The notes under the pieces were generated by a model. It ran no database searches, was not told the DNA's origin, and saw only the letters and a program-made list of their open reading frames with translations. The position numbers were made by a program, and so were the translations under genes. This document shows positions 17,925 to 27,058 of a stretch of DNA of 64,000 nt, piece by piece. This DNA is from G963663315 sp965116335 (lineage in GTDB: Bacteria > Pseudomonadota > Gammaproteobacteria > Arenicellales > Poriferihabitantaceae): assembly GCA_965116335.1 (NCBI GenBank), contig OZ220677.1, positions 310,001-374,000 on the forward strand, read 5' to 3'. Numbering within the stretch: position 1 is the stretch's first letter; each line of letters opens with the position of its first letter.

Positions 17925-18836
17925 ATGAATGATTCAGGTATTCCATTAATCCAGGACGACAGCCCAACCCAGGACGATAGCCCAACGATTGAATCGGGAG
18001 TGGCGGCTATGGAGCGTTCGCTTCCGGTATTGAGCAATGCGGGACTGGAAGGTATTTATCAGGCGCCCTCTCGCAACCAGTATGGTGAAGACCGGGAAAT
18101 CAATATTGTCGGCGAGTTGCCCCTTACCATAAAAGTGGACGGTCGGGAGCTGGTCACCCTGATGACACTCGGAACCCACCCGGAGCTGTTGACGCTGGGA
18201 TATTTGCGCAACCAGACCCTGTTTGAAAGCCCGCTGGATATCCAGTCCATAGAGGTTGACTGGGAGCGTGAGCTGGCCACCGTCACTACCCTGGACGGGC
18301 ACGGTATACGTGGACTCGACACGTCCAGAAGAACGGTCACCAGTGGTTGTGGACAAGGTACGATACTGAGCTGTACTCTGGATAAACTGTATCGGCACAG
18401 GTTGCCGGATGTCGAGATCAGGCAGTCCGATATTTACCGGGTATTGAAACAGGTGGCCGGGTTCAACAAGGCGTATCGGGCAGCGGGCTCGGTGCATGGC
18501 TGCGGACTGTGCAAGGATGGGGAGGTGCTGATCTTTATCGAAGATGTCGGTCGCCATAACGCGATGGATGCGATTTCCGGGGAAATGTGGCTGAACGGAA
18601 TATCCGGTAACGACAAGATATTCTATACCACAGGCCGGTTGACCTCGGAGATTGTGATGAAGGCTGCCCTGATGGGTATTCCGGTACTGGTTTCCCGTAA
18701 CGGAACCACCAATATGGGTTATGACCTTGCGGTCGACCTGGGCGTAACCCTGATCGCCAGAGCCAAAAGTCGGCACTTTACGGCGCTGAATGCCGATAAT
18801 CTGATATTTGACGCCAGACCGGAGAAAACCCGATGA
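17925..18836 (+). CDS. fdhD: Formate dehydrogenase accessory sulfurtransferase
   Basis: FdhD, 303 residues from the ATG at 17925 (a TTG nine bases earlier is possible). FdhD passes sulfur from a cysteine desulfurase to the molybdenum or tungsten cofactor of formate dehydrogenase. Seen: VTSGCGQGT near residue 140, GCGLCKDGEVLIFIEDVGRH (the central DVGRHNA block), TGRLTSEIVMKAALMGIPVL and the C-terminal GVTLIARAKSRHFTALN. The cysteine region is CGQGT rather than the classical CxxC. No formate dehydrogenase is in the window, but mobA and a tungstate-type transporter are at 42-44 kb. Confidence 0.92.
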   Translation: MNDSGIPLIQDDSPTQDDSPTIESGVAAMERSLPVLSNAGLEGIYQAPSRNQYGEDREINIVGELPLTIKVDGRELVTLMTLGTHPELLTLGYLRNQTLFESPLDIQSIEVDWERELATVTTLDGHGIRGLDTSRRTVTSGCGQGTILSCTLDKLYRHRLPDVEIRQSDIYRVLKQVAGFNKAYRAAGSVHGCGLCKDGEVLIFIEDVGRHNAMDAISGEMWLNGISGNDKIFYTTGRLTSEIVMKAALMGIPVLVSRNGTTNMGYDLAVDLGVTLIARAKSRHFTALNADNLIFDARPEKTR

Positions 18837-18845
18837 GTCGCCACG

Positions 18846-20225
18846 CTACACGCTGAGCAGGAGGTGCTCTCTCTCCCAGGCACTGATGACATTCAGGAAG
18901 ATATTGTATTCATGGTGCTTGACACTGCTGTACAAGCGAACGAACTTCTCACCGAGCATTTCATGTAGTTCCTCACACTGCCGCAGTTCATTGACCGCCT
19001 CCCGCAGAGTATGAGGCAGGGTAGTCGTCACCTCTCCGGCATCCCCGGAAACCGGCTGTTTCGGGTCAATCCGGTGCCGCATTCCCAGATAACCGCAGGC
19101 CAACGAGGCGGCAATGGCGAGATACGGGTTGACATCCGCGCCGGCTATGCGGTTTTCCACCCTGCGTGCCTGAGGGTTTGAAACCGGGACACGCAACCCT
19201 GCGGTGCGGTTATCGTAGCCCCACTCGATATTGATCGGAGTGCCGAATTGGTCAGGTGCCAGTCGACGGTAGGAATTTACATTGGGCGCGATCAGTGCCA
19301 TTGCAGCGGGCAGATATTGTTGCAAGCCACCGATATACCACCTGAAGAGTTCGCTTTCCCGTCCGTCCGCATCGGTAAAAACATTCGAGCCTGTGTCATC
19401 TACCAGACTCTGATGCAGATGCATGGCGCTGCCCGGTTGATTTTCCATTGGCGCGGCCATGAAAGTAGCGTACATTTCATGGCGCAAGGCTACTTCCCGC
19501 ATCCCCCGCTTGAACAGAAAAACCTGATCAGCCAGCTCAAGCGCGTCACCATGTAGCAGATTGATCTCCATTTGGGTGACTCCAGACTCATGAATCAGAG
19601 TCTCTATGCCAATATCCTGGGTTTCGCAATAATCGTACAAATCCTCGAACAACGGGTCGAACTCATTGACTGCGTCAATACTGAAGGACTGTCTCCCGGC
19701 TTCCGGTCGCCCGGAGCGACCGACTGGCGGTTCCAGTGGATAATCGGCATCCGTGTTGCGCTTGACCAAGTAGAACTCCACTTCGGGAGCGATTACCGGC
19801 ATCCAGCCACATTCATGGTATAAGTTCAGAACCCTTCGCAATACCTGTCGCGGAGAAACTTCTACCGGCTGGCCGTCAAAATGATAACAGTCGTGAATAA
19901 TGACTGCGGTAGGGTCACTGGCAAAAGGCACGGAGCGCACGGTAGACGGGTCCGGCTTCAGGAATATATCGCCATCGGATTCATCCAGTACATCCCATTC
20001 ATCGGGGTAATCACCATTTACGGTTTGCCCGAAAATACTTTCCGGCAAGCGCAGTCCGACATCTTCCTGATATTTTCTGGCTGGCAGGATTTTGCCTTTC
20101 GCAGCGCCGGTCATATCCGGGATGACCGCTTCTATCTCTTCGATGTGATTGCTGTCGAGCCAGTTTCGGAGGTCAGCCGGGAGCTTCCCTCTGGCCTTGT
20201 TCTCTGCAGGAATATCTGATGACAT
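18846..20225 (-). CDS. puuA: Glutamine synthetase family protein, gamma-glutamylpolyamine synthetase-like
   Basis: A GS-fold ligase of 459 residues. Seen: VEFYLVKRN (metal-binding Glu), PGSAMHLHQSL (ATP/glutamate site), NSYRRLAPDQFGTPINIEWG and YDNRTAGLRVP, then RRVENRIAGADVNPYLAIAA. The last motif is typical of PuuA/GlnT-type enzymes rather than GlnA. Start at MSSDIPAENK; 40 upstream codons in frame are not family-like. PuuA-type enzymes join glutamate to putrescine, or ethanolamine in some relatives. With agmatinase at 10.8 kb this suggests polyamine turnover, though the rest of the Puu pathway is not nearby. Confidence 0.82.
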   Translation of the reverse strand: MSSDIPAENKARGKLPADLRNWLDSNHIEEIEAVIPDMTGAAKGKILPARKYQEDVGLRLPESIFGQTVNGDYPDEWDVLDESDGDIFLKPDPSTVRSVPFASDPTAVIIHDCYHFDGQPVEVSPRQVLRRVLNLYHECGWMPVIAPEVEFYLVKRNTDADYPLEPPVGRSGRPEAGRQSFSIDAVNEFDPLFEDLYDYCETQDIGIETLIHESGVTQMEINLLHGDALELADQVFLFKRGMREVALRHEMYATFMAAPMENQPGSAMHLHQSLVDDTGSNVFTDADGRESELFRWYIGGLQQYLPAAMALIAPNVNSYRRLAPDQFGTPINIEWGYDNRTAGLRVPVSNPQARRVENRIAGADVNPYLAIAASLACGYLGMRHRIDPKQPVSGDAGEVTTTLPHTLREAVNELRQCEELHEMLGEKFVRLYSSVKHHEYNIFLNVISAWEREHLLLSV

Positions 20226-20397
20226 TTTCAGTAGCTTGGGAGGATACGGGCATATTGTACTACTGATCCCCGCTGCTGCGTGCAGTTGCGTTTGAACGGC
20301 GGTGATCCATGCGATGGAGTGGAGATGGTAGAATATCTCGAACAATCACGCAACGAATGGAAATGATGATGTATGACACGTCAGGCAAGAGTCGGCT

Positions 20398-21375
20398 TTG
20401 GTCGTGAATGATCAGGCAGCGCAGCGCGGTCACTCTGGAGGCGGTGTCCATATCCGAGCGGTCGGTTGCGATGAACAGGGTCAGAGAGTGGACAATTTCC
20501 TGATCCGGTATTTGAAAGGAGTACCGAAAACCCGGCTCTATAAAGCCGTCCGCAGTGGTGAGGTCCGGGTCAATGGAGCCAGAGTCAAGGTATCGTATAA
20601 ACTGGCCGAAGGTGACCGAATCAGGATTCCTCCATTACGGGTGAGTCCGGCCAAAGACCGGGGCATGATTCCTCCGAAGCTGCTGGAAAGCATCCCGGTA
20701 CTCTTCGAGGACGAGCATCTGATGGTGATTGACAAGCCTTCCGGTCTGGCTGTGCACGGCGGTTCAGGTTTGCTGTTCGGATTGATCGAGGCGGTGCGCC
20801 AGCTCCGACCCGGACTGCCCTTTATCGAGCTCGCGCATCGACTGGACCGGGAAACATCGGGTTGTCTGATGCTGGCCAAATCCAGAAAGGCCCTGTTGGC
20901 GATACAATCGCAATTCAGCGCTGAACATCCGGCGGAAAAAACCTATCTGGCCCTGGTGGAAGGGGACTGGAATGTGGCGCAGCGGCGCATCGACCTCTCG
21001 CTGTCGAAAAGGACAGTCGGCGATACGAAAAAGGTCCGGGCGGATGCGGATGGCTATCGGGCGGTCAGTGTGGTTTCCACTGTTGCCCGGTATGCGAGAG
21101 AGACTCTGGTGCGGCTTGAGCTTGAAACCGGACGGATGCATCAGGCGCGGGTACATTGTGCAGAGGCAGGTCATCCGGTTGCCGGTGACCGGGCTTATGG
21201 CAACCGGGATTTCAACCGGGCCATGAAAAAATCGGGGCTGGGCCGACTGTTTTTACATGCCAGCGCCCTTGCTATCGACCACCCGGATTCGGGCAGGCCA
21301 ATGAAGTTCGAGGCGCCTCTGCCGGAACAGTTAGACACAGTACTGAAAAGACTCCGTCCGGTAGAACCTACTTGA
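20398..21375 (+). CDS. rluC: 23S rRNA pseudouridine synthase
   Basis: RluA-family enzyme, up to 325 residues, which modifies uridines 955, 2504 and 2580 of 23S rRNA in E. coli. An N-terminal S4 RNA-binding domain (GQRVDNFLIRYLKGVPKTRL then YKAVRSGEVRVNGARVK) is followed by the catalytic domain with HRLDRETSGCLMLAKS (catalytic Asp) and LETGRMHQARVHCAEAGHPV. The S4 domain and the KTRLYKAVRSGEVRVNG sequence favour RluC over RluA. The exact start is uncertain: TTG at 20398 or GTG at 20404. Confidence 0.92.
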   Translation: MVVNDQAAQRGHSGGGVHIRAVGCDEQGQRVDNFLIRYLKGVPKTRLYKAVRSGEVRVNGARVKVSYKLAEGDRIRIPPLRVSPAKDRGMIPPKLLESIPVLFEDEHLMVIDKPSGLAVHGGSGLLFGLIEAVRQLRPGLPFIELAHRLDRETSGCLMLAKSRKALLAIQSQFSAEHPAEKTYLALVEGDWNVAQRRIDLSLSKRTVGDTKKVRADADGYRAVSVVSTVARYARETLVRLELETGRMHQARVHCAEAGHPVAGDRAYGNRDFNRAMKKSGLGRLFLHASALAIDHPDSGRPMKFEAPLPEQLDTVLKRLRPVEPT

Positions 21376-21414
21376 TGATAGAATCCGTATCAGTCCAATC
21401 CGATTGATTGTCCG

Positions 21415-23745
21415 GTGCGTAAAACCAGAAAGAAAATCCTGAAAACATTGAAATCCAGTCCCGGTTTCACAAAAAACCTCCACCCCATGTTACGGGAAAC
21501 GGGAATCATCGCCCTTATGGTGGTGCTTGGATATTTGTTCATTTCCCTGTTTACCTGGTCTCCCGTTGATCCCGGACCCACGCATACAGGCAGTGCGAAG
21601 GAAATCGTCAATACCGGGGGCAAGGTTGGCGCCTGGATTTCTGACTTGCTGTTTGCCGTATTCGGTCGGATGTCCTGGCTGTTACTGGCTCTCCTGTGTA
21701 TTACGGTATGGCGCAGGTATAGGGAACGGTCTTTGGACAGGGTAACGGATTTCAGATATTTCCTGACGATTTTCGGGTTTGTGACCGCACTGACAGGAGC
21801 CTGTGTGCTGGAACATATCTATTTCCCGATCCATGATCCTTTGATTCATTTCAATGCGGGTGGAATCATCGGCCAATATGTCGCCGGGGCTCTCCAGTTG
21901 AATTTTGGAACGGTTGGCGTCACGGTGATTATGCTCGGCCTGCTGATCACCGGGATTACGCTGGTCGGACAGGTTTCATGGCTTGTCCTGATGGATCGTA
22001 TCGGTTACCAGACTTTAGAGGTCGCAGGCTGGTTCATCCGAAAAACCGCAGGCCTGTACAATAACCGGAAGAACAAAAAAACCGATAAGGTCAAAAAGCC
22101 AGCGGCGAAAAAATCTGCCCCGGTGCCGCCTTCCATCAAACCACTGAAAATAGAGCCCGGGATGCAGGAGATTCAAGGGATTCAGGACACCGTGCAGGGG
22201 CAACCGGAACCACCGCAGAGTTTGCCGGAGAGTCCGCCCGATTCGCAAGCGCGCAAAAGCGGTGACAGCGTACTGCCCGAACTGTCGTTGCTGGACCCGG
22301 TGATTACCGACGGCAAGGGCTACTCCACGGAAGTTCTGGAGAAAATGTCCGCACTGCTGATCCAGAAGTTGAAAGACTTTAATGTCGATATTACCGTGGA
22401 AGCGGTCTGTCCCGGCCCCGTCATCACGCGTTTCGAGATCGAGCCTGCGGCTGGTGTCAAGGCCAGTCAGATTGTCGGTTTGTCTCGCGACCTGGCGCGT
22501 TCCCTGTCAGTTGCCAGTGTCCGGGTGGTCGAGAATATTCCGGGTAAATCAACCGTTGGCATCGAGGTTCCGAACGAACATCGGGAAGTCGTGCGGCTGA
22601 TAGAGGGTCTGTCCTCGACAGAGTATGAAAGTAGTGCCTCACCGTTGACACTGGTTCTGGGTAAGGATATTGCGGGTAATCCGGTGATTTCCGATCTGGC
22701 TACAATGCCGCATCTATTGATTGCAGGGACAACCGGGTCGGGGAAATCCGTCTGTGTCAACGCACTGATTCTGAGCCTGATCTATAAATCCACTCCCGAA
22801 CAGGTGCGAATGATCATGGTAGACCCGAAATTTCTTGAGCTGTCTGTCTATGACGGAATTCCTCATCTGTTGACTCCGGTCGTGACCGATATGAACAAGG
22901 CGGCGAATGCGTTGCACTGGTGCATTGTCGAGATGGATCGCAGGTTCCGTCTGATGGCGGAACTCTCCGTGCGAAACATCGCGGGCTTCAATCAGAAAGT
23001 AGAAACCGCAGCCGATGCCGGCAATCCATTGCTACATCCTCTGGGGGATGATGAGGAAAATGCTGAGGCACAGATGCTGGAGGTATTACCCTATATTGTC
23101 GTTATCGTGGATGAACTGGCTGATCTGATGATGGTCGCGGGTAAAAAAATCGAGGAGATCATCATACGTATCGCACAACGCGCCAGAGCCGCAGGCATTC
23201 ATCTGGTACTTGCCACCCAACGGCCTTCGGTGGATGTGGTGACCGGCCTGATCAAGGCTAACGTGCCTGCCAGGATGGCTTTTCAGGTCTCATCACGTGT
23301 CGATTCCAGAACCGTACTGGACCAGATGGGCGCCGAGCAACTGCTGGGGCAGGGTGATATGTTGTTTCTTCCTCCCGGGACAGGCTTTACCCGGCGGGTT
23401 CATGGTTCGTTTGTCTCGGATGGAGAGGTCGCGAAGATTGTGGCTGATCTGAAAAAACTGGGGCAGCCCGTGTATGACCAGGAGATTACTGAAAGTATTT
23501 CAGATAACGGCGCTTCGGGTACGGCAATGGAAGGGGAAGGGGAGGAGGACCCACTGTATGATGAGGCCGTTCGTTTCGTCACGCAAAGTGGAAAAGCATC
23601 CATTTCTTCCGTGCAGCGCGTCCTGCGAGTGGGTTACAATCGCGCGGCCAGAATGATCGAGACCATGGAGCGGAGCGGGGTGGTATCACCCGCAGTCAAC
23701 GGTAAACGGGAGGTGCTCGCTCCCGGGCCGCCTGAAATCGAGTGA
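21415..23745 (+). CDS. ftsK: DNA translocase FtsK
   Basis: Septum-located DNA pump of 776 residues, GTG start. The N-terminal 200 residues have four membrane segments (IIALMVVLGYLFISLF and so on). A proline/lysine-rich linker of about 90 residues follows, short compared with E. coli FtsK. The motor has the P-loop LIAGTTGSGKSVCVNALILS (near 445) and YIVVIVDELADLMMVAG. The C-terminal gamma winged helix (LYDEAVRFVTQSGKASISSV, VGYNRAARMIETMERSGVV) reads KOPS. It overlaps or abuts lolA. Confidence 0.97.
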   Translation: MRKTRKKILKTLKSSPGFTKNLHPMLRETGIIALMVVLGYLFISLFTWSPVDPGPTHTGSAKEIVNTGGKVGAWISDLLFAVFGRMSWLLLALLCITVWRRYRERSLDRVTDFRYFLTIFGFVTALTGACVLEHIYFPIHDPLIHFNAGGIIGQYVAGALQLNFGTVGVTVIMLGLLITGITLVGQVSWLVLMDRIGYQTLEVAGWFIRKTAGLYNNRKNKKTDKVKKPAAKKSAPVPPSIKPLKIEPGMQEIQGIQDTVQGQPEPPQSLPESPPDSQARKSGDSVLPELSLLDPVITDGKGYSTEVLEKMSALLIQKLKDFNVDITVEAVCPGPVITRFEIEPAAGVKASQIVGLSRDLARSLSVASVRVVENIPGKSTVGIEVPNEHREVVRLIEGLSSTEYESSASPLTLVLGKDIAGNPVISDLATMPHLLIAGTTGSGKSVCVNALILSLIYKSTPEQVRMIMVDPKFLELSVYDGIPHLLTPVVTDMNKAANALHWCIVEMDRRFRLMAELSVRNIAGFNQKVETAADAGNPLLHPLGDDEENAEAQMLEVLPYIVVIVDELADLMMVAGKKIEEIIIRIAQRARAAGIHLVLATQRPSVDVVTGLIKANVPARMAFQVSSRVDSRTVLDQMGAEQLLGQGDMLFLPPGTGFTRRVHGSFVSDGEVAKIVADLKKLGQPVYDQEITESISDNGASGTAMEGEGEEDPLYDEAVRFVTQSGKASISSVQRVLRVGYNRAARMIETMERSGVVSPAVNGKREVLAPGPPEIE

Positions 23746-23756
23746 ATCGAAAAGCC

Positions 23757-24392
23757 ATGAGAAAATCAATCCTGACCTTGCTGTCGGTCATCACCTGCTC
23801 CGTGTTGCTGACGAGCAACGCTTCCGCCAACCCCGGAACCGAGGCGCTGTACCGGTTTTTTGATGAAATCCACTCGTTCAAGGCCCGCTTCGGACAGATT
23901 GTACTGGATGAATCGCTGACCGAAATCAATGATGGCCAGGGTACGGTGTGGGTGCAAAGACCCGGATTGTTTCGATGGAATTATGAGCTTCCCGAGGCCC
24001 AGGAAATCGTCGGTGACGGCGAACACGTGTGGATCTATGACGTTGAACTGGAGCAGGTCACAGTACAAAGCCAACCCCTGGTGCTGGGAAGCTCTCCGGC
24101 CCTGTTGCTGTCAGAGTCGGGAGATATTGAAAAAAGCCATATCATTGAGGAGATTGGCGCTCAGGGGCGGTTTGACTGGGTCAACCTGATTCCGAAAGAC
24201 CCGGAAAGCGAGTTTCGGGAAATCCGCATCGGATTCGAAGATAATCGTTTGCGACTGATGGAACTGCTGGATAATCTGGGCCAGAGAACCCGAATCAGCT
24301 TTGTCGACCTGAAGGAAAACCAACCCATCCCGGAGAGTGTTTTCAACTTTGTTCCCCCGGATGGTGTGGACATCATTGATAACACCGAATAG
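23757..24392 (+). CDS. lolA: Outer-membrane lipoprotein carrier protein
   Basis: Periplasmic chaperone of 211 residues that carries lipoproteins from LolCDE to LolB. Signal peptide MRKSILTLLSVITCSVLLTS then NASA. Family features: FFDEIHSFKARFGQIVLDES, GTVWVQRPGLFRWNYELPEA, LLLSESGDI, and the late block FVDLKENQPIPESVFNFVPP followed by DGVDII. An alternative GTG start at 23742 overlaps the ftsK stop. The ftsK-lolA order is standard in gammaproteobacteria. Confidence 0.95.
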   Translation: MRKSILTLLSVITCSVLLTSNASANPGTEALYRFFDEIHSFKARFGQIVLDESLTEINDGQGTVWVQRPGLFRWNYELPEAQEIVGDGEHVWIYDVELEQVTVQSQPLVLGSSPALLLSESGDIEKSHIIEEIGAQGRFDWVNLIPKDPESEFREIRIGFEDNRLRLMELLDNLGQRTRISFVDLKENQPIPESVFNFVPPDGVDIIDNTE

Positions 24393-24395
24393 TCC

Positions 24396-24779
24396 ATGCA
24401 CTGGCTGTTAATCGCCTCAGGCGGCGCTCTCGGTTCGGTTGTTCGCTTCTGGCTGTCGCTGACTGTCCAGCACCGGTTTTTGTCTTCCGGCTTCCCGATT
24501 GGCACCTTGTCCGTCAATATCCTGGGTTCTCTGCTGGTCGGCTTCTGCTATGCGGTGATCTCCGAGCGTTTTGCTGGCAACGAGCTGCTTCGGGCGTTTT
24601 TTATTTTCGGCCTGCTCGGTGGCTTCACTACATTTTCGACTTTCTCGCTGGAAACCATCAATCTTGTGCAGGCGGGCTTTTGGTTCAAGGCGTTGTTGAA
24701 TATAATTGCCAGTGTATTGACATGCGTAGTGGCCGCGGCGGCAGGCTTGGCTGTCGGGCGGTTTTTTACAGCTTCCTGA
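24396..24779 (+). CDS. crcB: Fluoride ion channel
   Basis: Fluc/CrcB, 127 residues with four membrane helices, a dimeric channel exporting fluoride. Seen: GGALGSVVRFWLSL, LSVNILGSLLVGFCY (pore Asn), and GGFTTFSTFSLETI (the Phe box and sodium-site TFS). It starts three bases after the lolA stop, so it is co-transcribed. There is no room for its own fluoride riboswitch. Confidence 0.95.
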   Translation: MHWLLIASGGALGSVVRFWLSLTVQHRFLSSGFPIGTLSVNILGSLLVGFCYAVISERFAGNELLRAFFIFGLLGGFTTFSTFSLETINLVQAGFWFKALLNIIASVLTCVVAAAAGLAVGRFFTAS

Positions 24780-24812
24780 ACACTCAGGTTTTTCTTTGGA
24801 TTTGAATGGATC

Positions 24813-26120
24813 ATGTTGGACCCACAACTACTGAAGCATCATATTATTGAACTGGCGGAGAAGTTGCGAGTCAGGGGATATGCTCTGGATACAGAGTACT
24901 ACCAGAGCCTTGAGCAACAGCGCAAATCGCTGCAAGGTGAGATCGAAAGCCTGCAAGAGCAAAGAAACCGGATATCGAAACAAATCGGAATAGCCAAATC
25001 CGAAGGCGAGGAAATTCAACCAATTCTGGATTCTATGGACGACCTGGGCGGGCAACTGAAGGATAAGAAAACCGGGCTCGGCGACATTCAGCGCAAACTG
25101 TCCGCATTGCTCAGTGAAATCCCGAACGTAGCGGATGACAGCGTGCCGGTTGGCCGTGATGAACAGGACAATGTCGAGGTTCGACGATGGGGCACCCCCC
25201 GATCATTTGATTTTCCGGTGCAGGATCATGCCGCTCTGGGTGAAAACCTGAATCTTATGGATTATGAAACCGCATCCAGACTGGCAGGATCAAGATTTGT
25301 CGTGATGACCGGCTCCCTGGCAAGACTGCATCGTGCGCTGGCGCAATTCATGCTGGACTTTCATGTTCGCGAACACGGTTATACCGAAGTCAACGTTCCA
25401 TTGCTGGTCAATCAACAAACCTTGTTCGGAACCGGGCAACTGCCCAAGTTTGAGGATGACCAGTTTCGCACAGCCGACAGTCCGCAGTACTATTTGATAC
25501 CGACCGCCGAGGTGCCCCTGACCAATCTGGTGGCCGAGCAGATTCTGGACGCTGATGCGTTGCCGCTCAGATTCGTCGCCCATACTCCCTGTTTTCGCAA
25601 AGAGGCGGGCTCTTATGGCAAGGATACCCGGGGTATGATTCGACAGCATCAGTTTGAAAAGGTCGAAATGGTGAATATTGCCAGGCCGGATCAATCCTCG
25701 CTGGCGCTGGATCAGATGACCTGCCATGCCGAGGCAATCCTGCAGGCGCTGGAACTGCCCTACCGGGTGATTACCCTGTGTACCGGAGACATGGGTTTTG
25801 CAGCCGCCAAAACCTTTGATCTGGAGGTATGGGTGCCCAGCCAGAATCAATACCGTGAAATCTCATCGTGCAGTAATGTCAGAGACTTCCAGGCTCGCAG
25901 GATGAAGGCGCGTTGGCGCAATCCGGTGACCGGGAAGCCCGAACCGCTGCATACCCTGAACGGCTCCGGTGTGGCAGTAGGTCGCGCTCTGGTCGCCGTG
26001 ATGGAGAATTACCAGAATGCCGATGGCAGTATTTCCATCCCGAATGTCCTGATACCCTGGATGGGCGGCGTTGAGCGGATCACACAGACGCCTGATGGAG
26101 GAATAGCTGGAAAATGCTGA
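24813..26120 (+). CDS. serS: Seryl-tRNA synthetase
   Basis: Class II aminoacyl-tRNA synthetase of 435 residues. The N-terminal antiparallel coiled coil spans about residues 25-100 (QRKSLQGEIESLQEQRNRIS). The catalytic core has motif 2 (PCFRKEAGSYGKDTRGMIRQ), the serine-site TAEVPLTN, and motif 3 (LNGSGVAVGRALVAVMENYQ). It ends in an ATGCTGA overlap with dapB. Confidence 0.98.
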   Translation: MLDPQLLKHHIIELAEKLRVRGYALDTEYYQSLEQQRKSLQGEIESLQEQRNRISKQIGIAKSEGEEIQPILDSMDDLGGQLKDKKTGLGDIQRKLSALLSEIPNVADDSVPVGRDEQDNVEVRRWGTPRSFDFPVQDHAALGENLNLMDYETASRLAGSRFVVMTGSLARLHRALAQFMLDFHVREHGYTEVNVPLLVNQQTLFGTGQLPKFEDDQFRTADSPQYYLIPTAEVPLTNLVAEQILDADALPLRFVAHTPCFRKEAGSYGKDTRGMIRQHQFEKVEMVNIARPDQSSLALDQMTCHAEAILQALELPYRVITLCTGDMGFAAAKTFDLEVWVPSQNQYREISSCSNVRDFQARRMKARWRNPVTGKPEPLHTLNGSGVAVGRALVAVMENYQNADGSISIPNVLIPWMGGVERITQTPDGGIAGKC

Positions 26121-26911
26121 AGATTGTCATAACCGGGGCTGCCGGTCGAATGGGAATAGCGATTGCCCGTGAACTGGATCGGGCGGATGATCTTACCGTT
26201 GTTGGCGCACTGGAAAGATCGGACAGTGAAGCGATTGGCCGAACCATTGGCGAGGTAGCCGGGCTGCCTGAACCAGGCATCCGCATCACGGAGCGGATTG
26301 AAAACCCTGATTTTGATGTAATGATTGATTTCTCGAGTCCGGCTGCGACAGTTGATCATCTGGATATCTGCAAGGCGCACAATGCGGCGATTCTGATTGG
26401 CACGACCGGACTGGATTCGGCGCAAACCCGACAGATCACCGATGCGTCCGACTCAATTCCGACTCTGCTGTCCGCCAATACCAGTGTCGGCATCAATCTG
26501 TGTGTGGCGTTGGTTGAAACAGCCAGCAAGGTGATCGGCGGTATTGCGGATATTGAAGTGGTGGAAGCGCATCATCGTTACAAGGCAGATGCCCCATCGG
26601 GAACTGCGTTGTTACTTGGCCAGGCGGCGGCTCGTGCATTGGGGCGCGACTTCCCGGATTGCGGCACATTTACCCGACACGGTCAGACCGGAGAGCGTGA
26701 GGCTGGGACGATTGGTTTCTCTACGATTCGCGGCGGCGATATAGCCGGAGAGCATACCGTCCTGTTTATCAGTGAGAGCGAGCGAATCGAGATCACCCAT
26801 CGGGCAACCGACCGCAAGATTTTCGCTAGCGGTGCAGTGCGTGCCGCGGCCTGGTTAGGGCAACAGGAAAAAGGCTTCTACAGTATGGCCGATGTGCTCG
26901 ATCTGGATTGA
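26114..26911 (+). CDS. dapB: 4-hydroxy-tetrahydrodipicolinate reductase
   Basis: NAD(P)H-dependent reductase of 265 residues in lysine/diaminopimelate synthesis. Seen: ITGAAGRMGIAIAREL (Rossmann glycine loop), IGTTGLD, ANTSVGINL, and the catalytic EAHHRYKADAPSGTAL. Starts inside the last codons of serS and is followed by a strong terminator at 26980-27010, so it probably closes the ftsK-lolA-crcB-serS-dapB transcript. Confidence 0.97.
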   Translation: MLKIVITGAAGRMGIAIARELDRADDLTVVGALERSDSEAIGRTIGEVAGLPEPGIRITERIENPDFDVMIDFSSPAATVDHLDICKAHNAAILIGTTGLDSAQTRQITDASDSIPTLLSANTSVGINLCVALVETASKVIGGIADIEVVEAHHRYKADAPSGTALLLGQAAARALGRDFPDCGTFTRHGQTGEREAGTIGFSTIRGGDIAGEHTVLFISESERIEITHRATDRKIFASGAVRAAAWLGQQEKGFYSMADVLDLD

Positions 26912-26979
26912 TTGAAATTCGCCCAACAGGTAGAATATGAGTCATCACATAACTCGTATTTACCGGCTCTGTGGGAGCA

Positions 26980-27010
26980 GGGGGAAACCACCCGGTTTCT
27001 CCCTTTTTTT
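26980..27010 (+). terminator. Rho-independent terminator after dapB
   Basis: GGGGGAAACC, loop ACCC, GGTTTCTCCC (10-bp stem with one G-T pair), then seven T. Confidence 0.88.
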
Positions 27011-27058
27011 GGGCGTGTTCCCGGCCCCGGTATGCTTGGGTATTAACTGGAGGTTTTG

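Noticed and set aside
24393..24396. Fluoride riboswitch before crcB
   Set aside because: Only three bases separate lolA and crcB, so there is no space for one.
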